A stretch of DNA of 64,000 bases from Arcobacter sp. F155 (GTDB lineage: Bacteria; Campylobacterota; Campylobacteria; Campylobacterales; Arcobacteraceae). Position numbers and translations under genes: made by a program. The notes below the pieces were generated by a model, which ran no database searches, had not been told where the DNA came from, and saw nothing but the letters and a program-made list of their open reading frames with translations. Of the stretch, positions 47,795 through 56,174 are shown in pieces (positions within the stretch are counted from its first letter, which is position 1; every line of letters starts with the position of its first letter). Where the stretch lies: NCBI RefSeq assembly GCF_004116455.1, contig NZ_PDJU01000006.1, positions 1-64,000 of the forward strand. The letters are read 5' to 3'.

Positions 47795-48326
47795 TTGAAT
47801 CCTTTAAAAAAATAAACTTTCTATGTAAAAACTGTAATACTCCTGCAAAAATAAAAACAAAGTACCAGCCAATAGAACTATAATAAATCCAATAATCCAT
47901 ATTTGTATCAAAGAAAATAATAAGATGAATTATAGCATTTATTAAAGAAGTAAAAAACCAAAAAAGAGTTGATTTATGAATATACTCTTCTTCTTTTTTA
48001 CTAAACTCTTTTTTTGAAAACTTTTTAGCAAAAAATAGAATAATAGAGGTTTTATTTATATATGAGATAAACATAATTGTTGTAATAAAACTTGAAATCA
48101 AAAAAGGTATAGTTTTTAGAAGTAAAAACTCTTTTAAAAAAAAAGCCAAAATAGAGATACAAATATATAAAAGAGGGTACAAATACTCTTTATAACCTCT
48201 TTTAAAAACCATTATGAACCAAAGAGTACTTAAGCAAAATATTACAAGACTTACTTTTGTAATATCAAAATATTTAAGTGATATAAATACTATTGGTGCA
48301 TAAAGCAGTGAAATAATTAGGTTCAT
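47787..48326 (-). CDS. COG4648-type membrane protein (ApeG-like)
   Basis: A 179-residue integral membrane protein with six hydrophobic helices. Size and neighbours match the COG4648 protein of aryl polyene clusters, a family of unknown function; SYINKTSIILFFAKKFSK in the middle is its basic loop. Overlaps the LolA-like gene by 8 bases and follows the ketoreductase by 2. Confidence 0.68.
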   Translation of the reverse strand: MNLIISLLYAPIVFISLKYFDITKVSLVIFCLSTLWFIMVFKRGYKEYLYPLLYICISILAFFLKEFLLLKTIPFLISSFITTIMFISYINKTSIILFFAKKFSKKEFSKKEEEYIHKSTLFWFFTSLINAIIHLIIFFDTNMDYWIYYSSIGWYFVFIFAGVLQFLHRKFIFLKDSND

Positions 48327-48328
48327 TC

Positions 48329-49030
48329 TTACCTAACCATTGCTCCACTGATATTTAAAACTTCACCACTTACATAAGTAGCATCATTTCCTATAAAATA
48401 AGCACATTTTGCCACTTCTTCTGGTTTTCCAAATCTATTTAAAGGAATTGCTTTTTTAAGCTCCTTGCTATTTGGAATGTTTTCTATCATTTCAGATTCA
48501 ATTATACCTGGAGCAATTGCATTTGCTCTAATATTATATCTTCCAAGCTCAATTGCTAAAGTTTTTGTAAAGGCAATTACTCCACCTTTTGAAGCTGAGT
48601 AGTTAGCTTGTCCAGCATTTCCTGAGATACCTGAGATAGAAGCTACATTTACGATACTTCCTTTTTTGTTCATCATCATATTTCTAGAGATAGTTTTTGT
48701 AACATGATACATTCCAGAAAGGTTAGTATTTATTACATCTTCCCATTGCTCGTCTTCCATAAAGAAAAATAGATTGTCTTTGATGATTCCCGCATTATTT
48801 ACTAAAACATCAACAGAAATATTTTCTAAAGTAGCTTTAATATCCTCTTTATCTTGCATATTAAAAGTGATTAATTCACCATGCTCAATTGAGTCTAAAA
48901 TAGCTTGAGCTTTGTCTTTATTACTATTATAGTGAACATATACAAAGTAACCATTCTTTGCATACTCTTTTACAATAGCTTCACCAATAGAACCAGTTGC
49001 TCCTGTTACTAATACTTTTTTTATTTCCAC
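48329..49030 (-). CDS. 3-oxoacyl-ACP reductase (FabG/ApeQ-like)
   Basis: A 233-residue short-chain dehydrogenase: NADPH loop GATGSIGEAI, NNAG motif, catalytic Ser-Tyr-Lys in VASISG and YSASKGG, and PGIIESEM. It reduces the beta-keto group after each condensation. The assignment to the polyene pathway is by operon position; the family match is firm. Confidence 0.9.
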   Translation of the reverse strand: MEIKKVLVTGATGSIGEAIVKEYAKNGYFVYVHYNSNKDKAQAILDSIEHGELITFNMQDKEDIKATLENISVDVLVNNAGIIKDNLFFFMEDEQWEDVINTNLSGMYHVTKTISRNMMMNKKGSIVNVASISGISGNAGQANYSASKGGVIAFTKTLAIELGRYNIRANAIAPGIIESEMIENIPNSKELKKAIPLNRFGKPEEVAKCAYFIGNDATYVSGEVLNISGAMVR

Positions 49031-49040
49031 AACAAACTCT

Positions 49041-50561
49041 TTATATAAATTTAGCTTCTTGGATTAGTTTATTGATATTTTTTATATCAATATCCATTCT
49101 TCTATCTTCAAGTAAAGGTTCTACAATTTCTCTTGTTGTATCATAGATTTTTCTTAGGTGAGGTGAAACTTGTTCTTTTCCTCTAATATCAACTGCTTGT
49201 GCCATACCTATAAAGGCAATAGAAAGCATATTATGAAGTTCTGGCATCATTTTTGCAAAATCATTTGCTGCTGTTGTACCCATAGAAACTTTATCTTGAT
49301 TTAGTGATTCTGTTGGTCTTGAGTGAATAGATGCAGCAGTTGTATTTTTAATAACATCTGCACTTAATGAACTAAGACTAATTTGCATAGCTTTAAATCC
49401 ATGGAAAAATGGCTCTTTTGAAAGTTTTAAGTTTTCACCTAATCCTCTATTAAATTTGTGGTCAACAAGTAGGGCAAACTCTTTATCAAGTAAGTCAGCT
49501 AAATTTGCAGCACAAATTTTTAGTGTATCCATAGCGTGAGCTACATATCCACCATAGAAGTTTCCAGAAGTATAAATCTTTTGATTTTCTCCATCAATTA
49601 GTGGGTTGTCATTTACAGAGTTGATTTCAGTCTCAACCCATTTTTTAGAAATATCAAGGTTATCTCTAATTACACCTAAAACTTGTGGTGCACATCTCAT
49701 AGAGTAAGTGTCTTGGATATTTAAGTGGTTATCTGCAAAGAACTTATCATATCTATCATCTCTACCGTGAGTTAACTTTGAACCAGCTATTTTGTTTTTG
49801 ATATTTTTAGCAGCTGCAATTTGTCCATCAAATGGTTTTGAATCATGTACAAAATCTGCAACAGGAGTATCATCTCCTAATAGAACCTCAAACATACCAG
49901 CAACATATGACTCCATAGAGTCTAAGATAACTTCAAACTCTTCAATCGCTTTTAAAGCAATTGCACTCATGATAGTTGTTCCATTCATAATTGCTAAGGC
50001 TTCTTTTGGTTCAAAAGAGTATGGTTCTATTCCAAGTTCATTGTAAACTTCAATAGCAGGTTTAATCTCACCTTTGTAGTAAACTTCTCTCTCACCTGCA
50101 ACAACTGCTGCAATATATGATAGTGGAGTTAGGTCACCACTTGCCCCAACTGACCCTTGCGATGGAATAACTGGAATAATATCTTTTTCAATTAACATTT
50201 CAAGTCTATGTAAAAGGTTCATTGAAACCCCAGATCTAGCTTTACTTAATGAAATGGTTCTGCAAATAACTGCATATCTACATACTTCATATGATAGGTT
50301 TTTACCTATTCCACAACCATGAAATCTAAATAGATTTGTTTGAAGTTTTGCCGCATCATCATAATCTACATAGTTTTTACCACTATCTCCATACCCAGTT
50401 GTAATTCCATAAATAGGCTTACCTTGTTTGATTGTATCCATCATAAAATCATGTGTATGGTTAATAAAAGTTATAAACTTCTCATCATTTGAGATCTCAA
50501 CGCTAGATGCATTTACAATCTCTTTAAGACTAATATGTCTTTTGTCAATTGTTAATTTCAT
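49041..50561 (-). CDS. Aromatic amino acid ammonia-lyase (HAL/PAL/TAL family)
   Basis: An MIO-type lyase, 506 residues from the ATG at 50561, which forms ATGA with the acyltransferase stop and follows a strong GGGAGG; the longer frame to 50594 is unlikely. The self-cyclising Ala-Ser-Gly is in GSVGASGDLTPLSY; YGITTGYGDSG and the C-terminal FYGGYVAHA are also conserved. The selectivity loop reads FRFHGCG: a His where phenylalanine lyases have Leu, which favours tyrosine. It would supply 4-coumarate as aryl starter, as in flexirubin clusters. Housekeeping HutH is less likely because no hut genes are nearby. Confidence 0.87.
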   Translation of the reverse strand: MKLTIDKRHISLKEIVNASSVEISNDEKFITFINHTHDFMMDTIKQGKPIYGITTGYGDSGKNYVDYDDAAKLQTNLFRFHGCGIGKNLSYEVCRYAVICRTISLSKARSGVSMNLLHRLEMLIEKDIIPVIPSQGSVGASGDLTPLSYIAAVVAGEREVYYKGEIKPAIEVYNELGIEPYSFEPKEALAIMNGTTIMSAIALKAIEEFEVILDSMESYVAGMFEVLLGDDTPVADFVHDSKPFDGQIAAAKNIKNKIAGSKLTHGRDDRYDKFFADNHLNIQDTYSMRCAPQVLGVIRDNLDISKKWVETEINSVNDNPLIDGENQKIYTSGNFYGGYVAHAMDTLKICAANLADLLDKEFALLVDHKFNRGLGENLKLSKEPFFHGFKAMQISLSSLSADVIKNTTAASIHSRPTESLNQDKVSMGTTAANDFAKMMPELHNMLSIAFIGMAQAVDIRGKEQVSPHLRKIYDTTREIVEPLLEDRRMDIDIKNINKLIQEAKFI

Positions 50562-51424
50562 TTGTCCTCCCAGAAATCGTAAAAATTGAACCATTGTAAA
50601 GGGTGTTCTTTTAAAGTTTTCTCTAATAGTTTTACATACCTTTGCATTGCTTCTTCTACAGCTTCATTTTCCTTTTTATTAGTATTTATATCAATTCTTT
50701 CAAATATCATTTCGTAAGTTTTTTTCTCTTTTAAAACAACAAAAAGTGCAATAATAGGCTTTTTTGTTTTATATGCAATAAGAAATGGATTTTTATTAAA
50801 GTGTGCATCTTTTTCAAAAAAAGAGATTTTGTGTAGGTGTTTTTTATTTATAGCTCTATCACCCATTAGTGCTACTGATTCATTATTTAGTAAAGCATTT
50901 CCAATAGAGATAGATGTAGCAATATCACCCTTTGACAGGTCGATGATATTTACATTTTTATCATTTTTTTTATTTATAACTTGTTCAAATTCACTTGCAT
51001 TTTTTATCATAGCTTCATTCATAACAATATTTATTTTAATATTGTCATCTCTAAAGTAGTTACTTGCTGTTGCCCAACCACCAAAATGGTTTGATAGAAG
51101 AATAGAACCATTTTTTAATTCACTTAATAGCTCATTTCTATTTTGGTTTATGAAGTTATATATTTCAGGATTTGCCTTTGAGATAAATCTATCAGAAGTA
51201 GCTAGGGCATAGTTAAATAGGTGTTTGAAATATTTTTTATTTGAAAACTCTTCCCCAATATTTTTATAGTATTGTTTTAAAGATTCCCTTACATTTGAAG
51301 CAAATAAAAAGTAGTATAAAACAACAAAATACAAAGAGAAATAAACACTTCCATAGCCAAATATTTTATAAAATGAGTATAGAGTTTTTACAACTGGTCC
51401 ACCAACTCTTTGTTTAGCTGCCAT
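50558..51424 (-). CDS. LpxL-family acyltransferase of the aryl polyene cluster
   Basis: A 288-residue membrane-associated acyltransferase with an N-terminal hydrophobic helix (~22-44) and the active-site SNHFGGW stretch; GDRAINKKH and HPLQWFNFYDFW are the other family blocks. Related enzymes acylate lipid A; in aryl polyene clusters they attach the polyene or acyl chain to a lipid headgroup. It joins the GT2 gene by a TAATG overlap. Confidence 0.83.
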   Translation of the reverse strand: MAAKQRVGGPVVKTLYSFYKIFGYGSVYFSLYFVVLYYFLFASNVRESLKQYYKNIGEEFSNKKYFKHLFNYALATSDRFISKANPEIYNFINQNRNELLSELKNGSILLSNHFGGWATASNYFRDDNIKINIVMNEAMIKNASEFEQVINKKNDKNVNIIDLSKGDIATSISIGNALLNNESVALMGDRAINKKHLHKISFFEKDAHFNKNPFLIAYKTKKPIIALFVVLKEKKTYEMIFERIDINTNKKENEAVEEAMQRYVKLLEKTLKEHPLQWFNFYDFWEDK

Positions 51425-52164
51425 TAAAGAATACCTTTTAATAAAAATATCTTTTGTAAAAAAAGTTTTAGGTGTAAAAGTGTGATATTTATTGTGTCAT
51501 TGTAGTTATCGAAGTGACTTACTCTCTCTTCAGGAGTAGGGTAATAACACTCAATTATAGTATCAGTAATATTTTTATGTTTCCAATAATGTTTTACTAA
51601 AACTTCTACTTCAAAGTTAAATCTTCTAGTTTTGATATTTAAATCAAGTATTGAAACAGGGTATAGTCTAAAACCAGTTAGTGAGTCATTTATGTGGTAA
51701 CCACTATTTAATCTAATCCAAAAGTTATGAAAGGCTCTACCTATTTTCGATTTTTGTGGAACATTGTCTATTTCAAAGTTTCTTGCACCCATAACAATTT
51801 GGTTTTCACTGTTTATACAGGCTTTTAGTTTCGCTATCTCTGAAGCTAAATGTTGACCATCTCCATCCATACTTACAAAGTATTCATATCCAAGCTCTTT
51901 TGCTTTTTGTGCGCCTGTAAGAATAGCTTGGCCTTTACCTTGATTTTGTTCATGTCTTAAAACAGTAACATCTTCATTTTTTTCAATTAAACTAGAAACT
52001 TCAATATCTGAACCATCATCTACAACAATAACTTTGTAGTTGTGATTTAAAATGTCTTTTATTACATTTGAGATTGTTTTTGGGTTGTTGAAAGTAGGAA
52101 CAACTATGATAATATCATTTTTGTACAATGGAGAACTCACTACATTTTTTATTTTCTTTTTCAA
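51424..52164 (-). CDS. Family 2 glycosyltransferase-like protein
   Basis: A 246-residue GT-A protein: VVPTFNNPKT at the start, VVDDGSD, the DxD-type SMDGDGQH and TGFRLYP. The reading starts from TTG at 52164, inside the upstream dehydratase gene; later GTG and TTG codons are possible and none has a good ribosome site, so coupling to the upstream gene is likely. In some aryl polyene clusters GT2 and LpxL-like domains form one protein; here they are separate, one base overlapping. Confidence 0.82.
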   Translation of the reverse strand: MKKKIKNVVSSPLYKNDIIIVVPTFNNPKTISNVIKDILNHNYKVIVVDDGSDIEVSSLIEKNEDVTVLRHEQNQGKGQAILTGAQKAKELGYEYFVSMDGDGQHLASEIAKLKACINSENQIVMGARNFEIDNVPQKSKIGRAFHNFWIRLNSGYHINDSLTGFRLYPVSILDLNIKTRRFNFEVEVLVKHYWKHKNITDTIIECYYPTPEERVSHFDNYNDTINITLLHLKLFLQKIFLLKGIL

Positions 52165-52435
52165 TTTTTACATTAAAAGTTTTATCTTTTATTTTTACAA
52201 GATAAGTTACTTTATCCTCTGGAAGAACTGCTTGTAAGAATTTAGCTTTTTTTACTTCTATAACATCAATTGATAAAATTTCACTTATGATATCTATTTG
52301 AAGAAATCCTGGAAGTAAACTATTATCTGGAAAGTGAGCTTTGAAAATTTCATGACTTTTGTCTGCAAATAATACTTCTATTTCAGCATAGTCATTCTCT
52401 TTTTTTAGAACATTAAAACTATATAAATTGTTCAA
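52115..52435 (-). CDS. Hotdog-fold dehydratase (ApeI-like)
   Basis: A 106-residue 3-hydroxyacyl-ACP dehydratase of the FabZ type. The catalytic His is in AHFPDNSLLPGFLQID, which matches the FabZ active-site block. Shorter than FabZ (~145). It would make the trans double bonds of the polyene. Starts at TTG (52435) with AAGGT upstream. First gene of the 14-gene minus-strand operon, divergent from the halogenase-like gene. Confidence 0.82.
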   Translation of the reverse strand: MNNLYSFNVLKKENDYAEIEVLFADKSHEIFKAHFPDNSLLPGFLQIDIISEILSIDVIEVKKAKFLQAVLPEDKVTYLVKIKDKTFNVKIEKENKKCSEFSIVQK

Positions 52436-52472
52436 TTACTTATTACCTTGTAAATGCAAATATTAGATTCAA

Positions 52473-52501
52473 TTGTATCAAAAGTAAACTAAGTATATAA
52501 T
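52473..52501 (+). promoter_or_regulatory. Promoter of the halogenase-ACP-ketosynthase operon
   Basis: TTGTAT (52473-52478), a 17-base spacer and TATAAT (52496-52501), 37 bases before the ATG at 52539. The gap also serves the divergent operon and could hold a shared operator. Confidence 0.6.
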
Positions 52502-52538
52502 AAGAAAAAATTATTTGTATTACTTCTTGGAGGACTTA

Positions 52539-53753
52539 ATGGAAGAAAATTGTGATGTGTTGGTTATTGGTGGGGGACCAAGTGGTTCTGTTGCTGCGTG
52601 CAAACTATTAAAGGCTGGGTTTAGTGTAACAATATTAGAGAAGTTAGAATTTCCTAGGTTTGTTATTGGAGAATCACTACTTCCAAGGTGTAATGAGATT
52701 TTAGAGAAAAACGGTTTAATTGATGTTATTGAAGAGCAAGGTTTTATGCTAAAACCAGGTGCAATTTTCATTGATGAAAATAAACAAGAAGAGCTAATTG
52801 ATTTTAGAAATAACTTAGGTCAAAAATGGGGAACAAGTTATCAAGTAAAAAGAGAAGAGTTTGATAATGTTCTTTTAGAAACTGCCAAAAAATGGGGAGC
52901 AGATGTTAGACATAAGTATGAAGTAACTGCTTATGATAATGACAATAACAAAGTTACTGCAACAGATGAAAATGGTGAAGAAAGAGTATTTAAAGCAAGA
53001 TTTGTATTAGATGCTTCTGGATATGGAAGAGTATTACCTAAACTTTTAGATTTAGATATTCCTTCTGATTTAAGACTTAGAAATGCAATTTTCACAAGAG
53101 TTGAAGGTGAAACAAGAAGAGAAAAAGATAAAGAAGGTTTTATTGATATTGTAATCCATGATGATAATAAAGCATGGTTATGGGGCATTCCTTTTAGTGA
53201 TGGAGTAACTTCTATAGGTGTTGTTTGTGAAGAATCATATTTTGAAGAAACTGGTCTGAGCCTTGAAGACTTCTTTGACAAAGTAATTAATGAGCACGAA
53301 TATTTAAAAGAGAAATATAAAGATGCTAAGAAGTTAAGACCTGTAGGAGTTATCAATGGTTACTCAGCAGCAATTAAAACTATGCATGGAAAAGGTTTTG
53401 CCTTAAGTGGAAATGCAACTGAGTTTTTAGATCCAGTTTTCTCTTCTGGTGTAACATTAGCTTTAGAGTCTTCAGATAGAGTTGGAGATTTAATTATTAA
53501 AGAATTAAATGGTGAAAAAGTAGATTGGCAAAAAGATTATGAAGATTATATGATGATTGGAATTAATGTATTTAGAGAGTTTGTTTATGCTTGGTATGAA
53601 GGAAAATTAAGAAAGATTTTCTATGCTCCAAATAAAGCTGAAAAGATAAAACAATCAGTAGCTTCAATTCTTTCTGGGTATGTTTGGGATGAAGATAACT
53701 ACTTTGTTAAAAACTCAAAACAAAAAATTGATGCCCTTATCTCAATGGTTTAG
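52539..53753 (+). CDS. Flavin-dependent halogenase-like oxidoreductase
   Basis: A 404-residue FAD enzyme; the ATG at 52539 follows GGAGG, making the frame from 52515 unlikely. FAD loop GGGPSGSVAA, GESLLPRCNEIL, the halogenase-type WLWGIPFSDG (WxWxIP) and a KPGA stretch with the Lys expected for hypohalite activation in phenolic halogenases. Close relatives occur in flexirubin clusters of Bacteroidetes. It may chlorinate or brominate the aryl ring, but a monooxygenase role is possible, since these motifs also occur in non-halogenating relatives. Confidence 0.8.
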   Translation: MEENCDVLVIGGGPSGSVAACKLLKAGFSVTILEKLEFPRFVIGESLLPRCNEILEKNGLIDVIEEQGFMLKPGAIFIDENKQEELIDFRNNLGQKWGTSYQVKREEFDNVLLETAKKWGADVRHKYEVTAYDNDNNKVTATDENGEERVFKARFVLDASGYGRVLPKLLDLDIPSDLRLRNAIFTRVEGETRREKDKEGFIDIVIHDDNKAWLWGIPFSDGVTSIGVVCEESYFEETGLSLEDFFDKVINEHEYLKEKYKDAKKLRPVGVINGYSAAIKTMHGKGFALSGNATEFLDPVFSSGVTLALESSDRVGDLIIKELNGEKVDWQKDYEDYMMIGINVFREFVYAWYEGKLRKIFYAPNKAEKIKQSVASILSGYVWDEDNYFVKNSKQKIDALISMV

Positions 53754-53773
53754 ACATCTATATAAGATGTCTA
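53751..53773 (+). repeat. Hairpin between the halogenase-like gene and the second ACP
   Basis: TAGACATCT / AGATGTCTA, perfect 9-bp stem, loop ATATA, overlapping the halogenase stop codon. No T-tract; more likely an mRNA-processing or partial attenuation element inside the operon than a terminator. Confidence 0.5.
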
Positions 53774-53830
53774 AAAGGGCTAAAATAATATAATAATATA
53801 ATAAAATAGACTAAAAGAGGGATAAAATTA

Positions 53831-54085
53831 ATGGCAATTTCAAGCAATGAGTTTAAGCAAGTTTTAATTGATGGTTTAAAACTTGAAGATATTGAAGTTG
53901 GAGATATTGAAGATGCAGATGCACTTTTTGGGGATGAAGGTTTAGGTTTAGATTCAGTTGATTCAATTGAATTAGTATTAATTATTGAAAAAGAGTATGG
54001 TGTAAAAATTCAAAACCCAGAGCAGTATAATGAAATTTTTGCATCAGTAGAGAACTTATTAAAATATATTAATGACAACAAATAA
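53831..54085 (+). CDS. Acyl carrier protein (aryl polyene ACP 2)
   Basis: An 84-residue acidic ACP with the phosphopantetheine Ser in GLDSVDSIEL and the helix-3 stretch IEKEYGVKI. Distinct in sequence from the ACP at 41734, so the two probably carry different stages (starter versus extension), as ApeE and ApeF do. Overlaps the following ketosynthase by 14 bases. Confidence 0.88.
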   Translation: MAISSNEFKQVLIDGLKLEDIEVGDIEDADALFGDEGLGLDSVDSIELVLIIEKEYGVKIQNPEQYNEIFASVENLLKYINDNK

Positions 54086-55196
54086 AAAGGCATATATAAA
54101 TAGTTTTGAAGCAGTAAGCTGTGCTGGACTTGATTCCCAACAGCTTTTCGCTTCAATCTGCGAAAAAAAAGATTGTATTTCAATTGATAACTCTTATGTT
54201 CAAGATAGAAGTGTTGCAATTGGAAAAATAGATTCAAACTTATCTTTTAGCGACTTACTTACAAAAACAGTAAACAAAGTACTTACAAACTCTAATCTAG
54301 AAAACTACGATAATACTTTACTTATAATTGGCTCTTCTGTTGGTGGAATGAACGAAACAGAAAAAGTTTTTTTTAAAGATTCTAGTTATGAAAATATTGA
54401 CTATAAAAAACATCCAATTGATGCAATAGCTTATCACTTAAAACAAGATTTCAATTTTTATGATGATATCTCTTTTTCTACAGCTTGTACTTCTAGTGCT
54501 AATGCTTTAGGGTATGCAAAAGAGGTAATAAATAAAGGTATTTATAAAAACGTTTTAGTTGTAGGTGTAGATGCTTTATCTTATACTACTGTTTGTGGAT
54601 TTTCAGCACTAAGTGTTTTATCATCAAATCCTTGTACTCCATTTGAAAAAAATAGAGAAGGGATGAATGTAGCTGAAGCTATTGCAGTTCTTTTAATCCA
54701 AGATGAAAAAGAAGATTCAACAAGTGTTGAAATATGTGGAGCTGGATATAGTTCAGATGGTCACCACATGACTCAGCCTCACCCTGAAGGTTTAGGTGCT
54801 GCAAAAGCAATGCAAAATGCTATTGATGATGCAAAAATAAATAAAGAAAAAATATCTTATATCAATGCTCATGGTACAGGAACTATGGCAAATGATTCTT
54901 CAGAATTAAATGCAATTTCATTGGTATTTGATACTTCAAAACCTTATGTTAGTTCAACAAAATCTTTTACAGGACATACTTTAGGAGCTGCTGGAGCTAT
55001 TGAAGCTATTATTGCTTGTCTGAGTTTACAAAAACAGATAATACCACCTTCAAAAAATATCAAAGATGTGGAAAGAGAAGATATCTTATTTACAAATGAA
55101 CCTTTAAAACAAGAAGTTTCATATGTACTTTCTAACTCATTTGCCTTTGGTGGAAATAATACAAGTATTCTTTTAGGACTAAGCAATGACAATTAA
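54072..55196 (+). CDS. Beta-ketoacyl-ACP synthase (second aryl polyene ketosynthase)
   Basis: A 374-residue condensing enzyme with Cys in STACTSSANA, His in NAHGTGTMAND and His in FTGHTLGAAG. It is closer to canonical FabF and ApeO-type ketosynthases than the enzyme at 40583. The start lies within the ACP gene; the stop overlaps the chain-length-factor gene by 11 bases. KS and CLF are probably made as a heterodimer. Confidence 0.87.
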   Translation: MTTNKKAYINSFEAVSCAGLDSQQLFASICEKKDCISIDNSYVQDRSVAIGKIDSNLSFSDLLTKTVNKVLTNSNLENYDNTLLIIGSSVGGMNETEKVFFKDSSYENIDYKKHPIDAIAYHLKQDFNFYDDISFSTACTSSANALGYAKEVINKGIYKNVLVVGVDALSYTTVCGFSALSVLSSNPCTPFEKNREGMNVAEAIAVLLIQDEKEDSTSVEICGAGYSSDGHHMTQPHPEGLGAAKAMQNAIDDAKINKEKISYINAHGTGTMANDSSELNAISLVFDTSKPYVSSTKSFTGHTLGAAGAIEAIIACLSLQKQIIPPSKNIKDVEREDILFTNEPLKQEVSYVLSNSFAFGGNNTSILLGLSNDN

Positions 55197-55824
55197 TTTA
55201 GAAATTTTAAATGCAGCATTTTTATTAGCTCCTACACAAGTTGAGGATTTAAACACAAAAGCTTTAGTTCCTAAAATGGTATTTAGAAGAAGATTAACAA
55301 GAGCTTCTAAATTAACAGTAGAGCTTATGGACAAAGTTGATTTTAAACAAGGAAGAATTATGTATGGAAGTGCATATGGTGAACTTCCTGCAACTGCAAA
55401 TATTTTAAATGCAATTTTAAATAAAGAGGGAATCTCTCCTACAGACTTCCAAAACTCTGTTTATAATACACCAGTATCTTATGCTTCGATTTTAGAAAAA
55501 AATGAGAGTGAAATCTTGACTATCTCTTGTGGAGATAATACTTCTAATCGACTTCTAAAAATGGGAGCTATAAAAGCTTTAGATGGTGATGAGATTTTAT
55601 TAGTGGTTACTGAAACTATGAACATTGAGAATATTGAGCAAGTAAATAAGTGTATTGATTTCCTTGAAGTTGCAGTTGCTTTAAAAGTAAAAGTTACTAA
55701 AGAAGAAGCAACAATTAGTTTTGAAGATGATAATACTAAGTGTCCAGAGTCTGTAAAAGAACTTTTATCATATGCAAAACAGTTCAATGAAAATCAAAAA
55801 AATATTATAGAGGTGAAACTATGA
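55186..55824 (+). CDS. Ketosynthase-like chain-length factor (ApeC-like)
   Basis: A 212-residue protein of the short ketoacyl-synthase-like N-terminal type (PF13723). The region equivalent to the active site reads NTPVSYASIL, with no Cys nucleophile, while RIMYGSAYGELPATANIL is the family signature. ApeC in Xenorhabdus forms a heterodimer with the ketosynthase ApeO; the same is expected here. Confidence 0.8.
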   Translation: MTINLEILNAAFLLAPTQVEDLNTKALVPKMVFRRRLTRASKLTVELMDKVDFKQGRIMYGSAYGELPATANILNAILNKEGISPTDFQNSVYNTPVSYASILEKNESEILTISCGDNTSNRLLKMGAIKALDGDEILLVVTETMNIENIEQVNKCIDFLEVAVALKVKVTKEEATISFEDDNTKCPESVKELLSYAKQFNENQKNIIEVKL

Positions 55825-56174
55825 ATATCCCTCATCAAGAACCAATAAAGTTTGCAAAAGAGCTTTTAGAAGTAAACAAAGAGTTTATAAAAGTTAAATG
55901 TGAATTTACTTCTTTACCAACTTTACCAATGCTTTTTGAAGCAGCAGCACAAAGTTCTGCTGGATTTTCACAAGAAAAAGAAGCAAAAATTGGTTTTTTA
56001 GTATCAGTAAAAGAAGTAAAACTAAATAAAGAACCAGATACTTTAGAATATATAATTAAAGTAGAAAAGAATTTAGAGTTTGGTGCTGTTTGTGAATTCT
56101 CTTTTAATGTTTTTGATTTAGCAGAGAATACAAACTACGCAACAGGTGTTTTAACAGTAATGATACAAGAGTAA
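55821..56174 (+). CDS. Hotdog-fold dehydratase (ApeP-like)
   Basis: A 117-residue hotdog protein with the His of NIPHQEP at the start and a central helix LPMLFEAAAQSSAGF carrying the acidic residue. This matches ApeP-type dehydratases, which work with ApeI in polyene synthesis. The ATG overlaps the upstream stop by 4 bases; its stop overlaps the hydrolase gene (TAATG). Confidence 0.78.
   Translation: MNIPHQEPIKFAKELLEVNKEFIKVKCEFTSLPTLPMLFEAAAQSSAGFSQEKEAKIGFLVSVKEVKLNKEPDTLEYIIKVEKNLEFGAVCEFSFNVFDLAENTNYATGVLTVMIQE

Noticed and set aside
49041-50561. Housekeeping histidine ammonia-lyase (hutH)
   Set aside because: No hutU, hutI or hutG neighbours; it is embedded and translationally coupled in the pigment operon, and the substrate loop differs from HutH.
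50558-51424. Lipid A acyltransferase LpxL/LpxM
   Set aside because: Family match only; position between the GT2 and ammonia-lyase genes, with overlapping codons on both sides, points to the polyene pathway.
40583-55824. Polyunsaturated fatty acid synthase or ordinary fatty acid cluster
   Set aside because: No multidomain PfaA-type protein, fabD or fabH set; the DarA/B, ammonia-lyase, LolA-like and MMPL genes fit aryl polyene/DAR instead.
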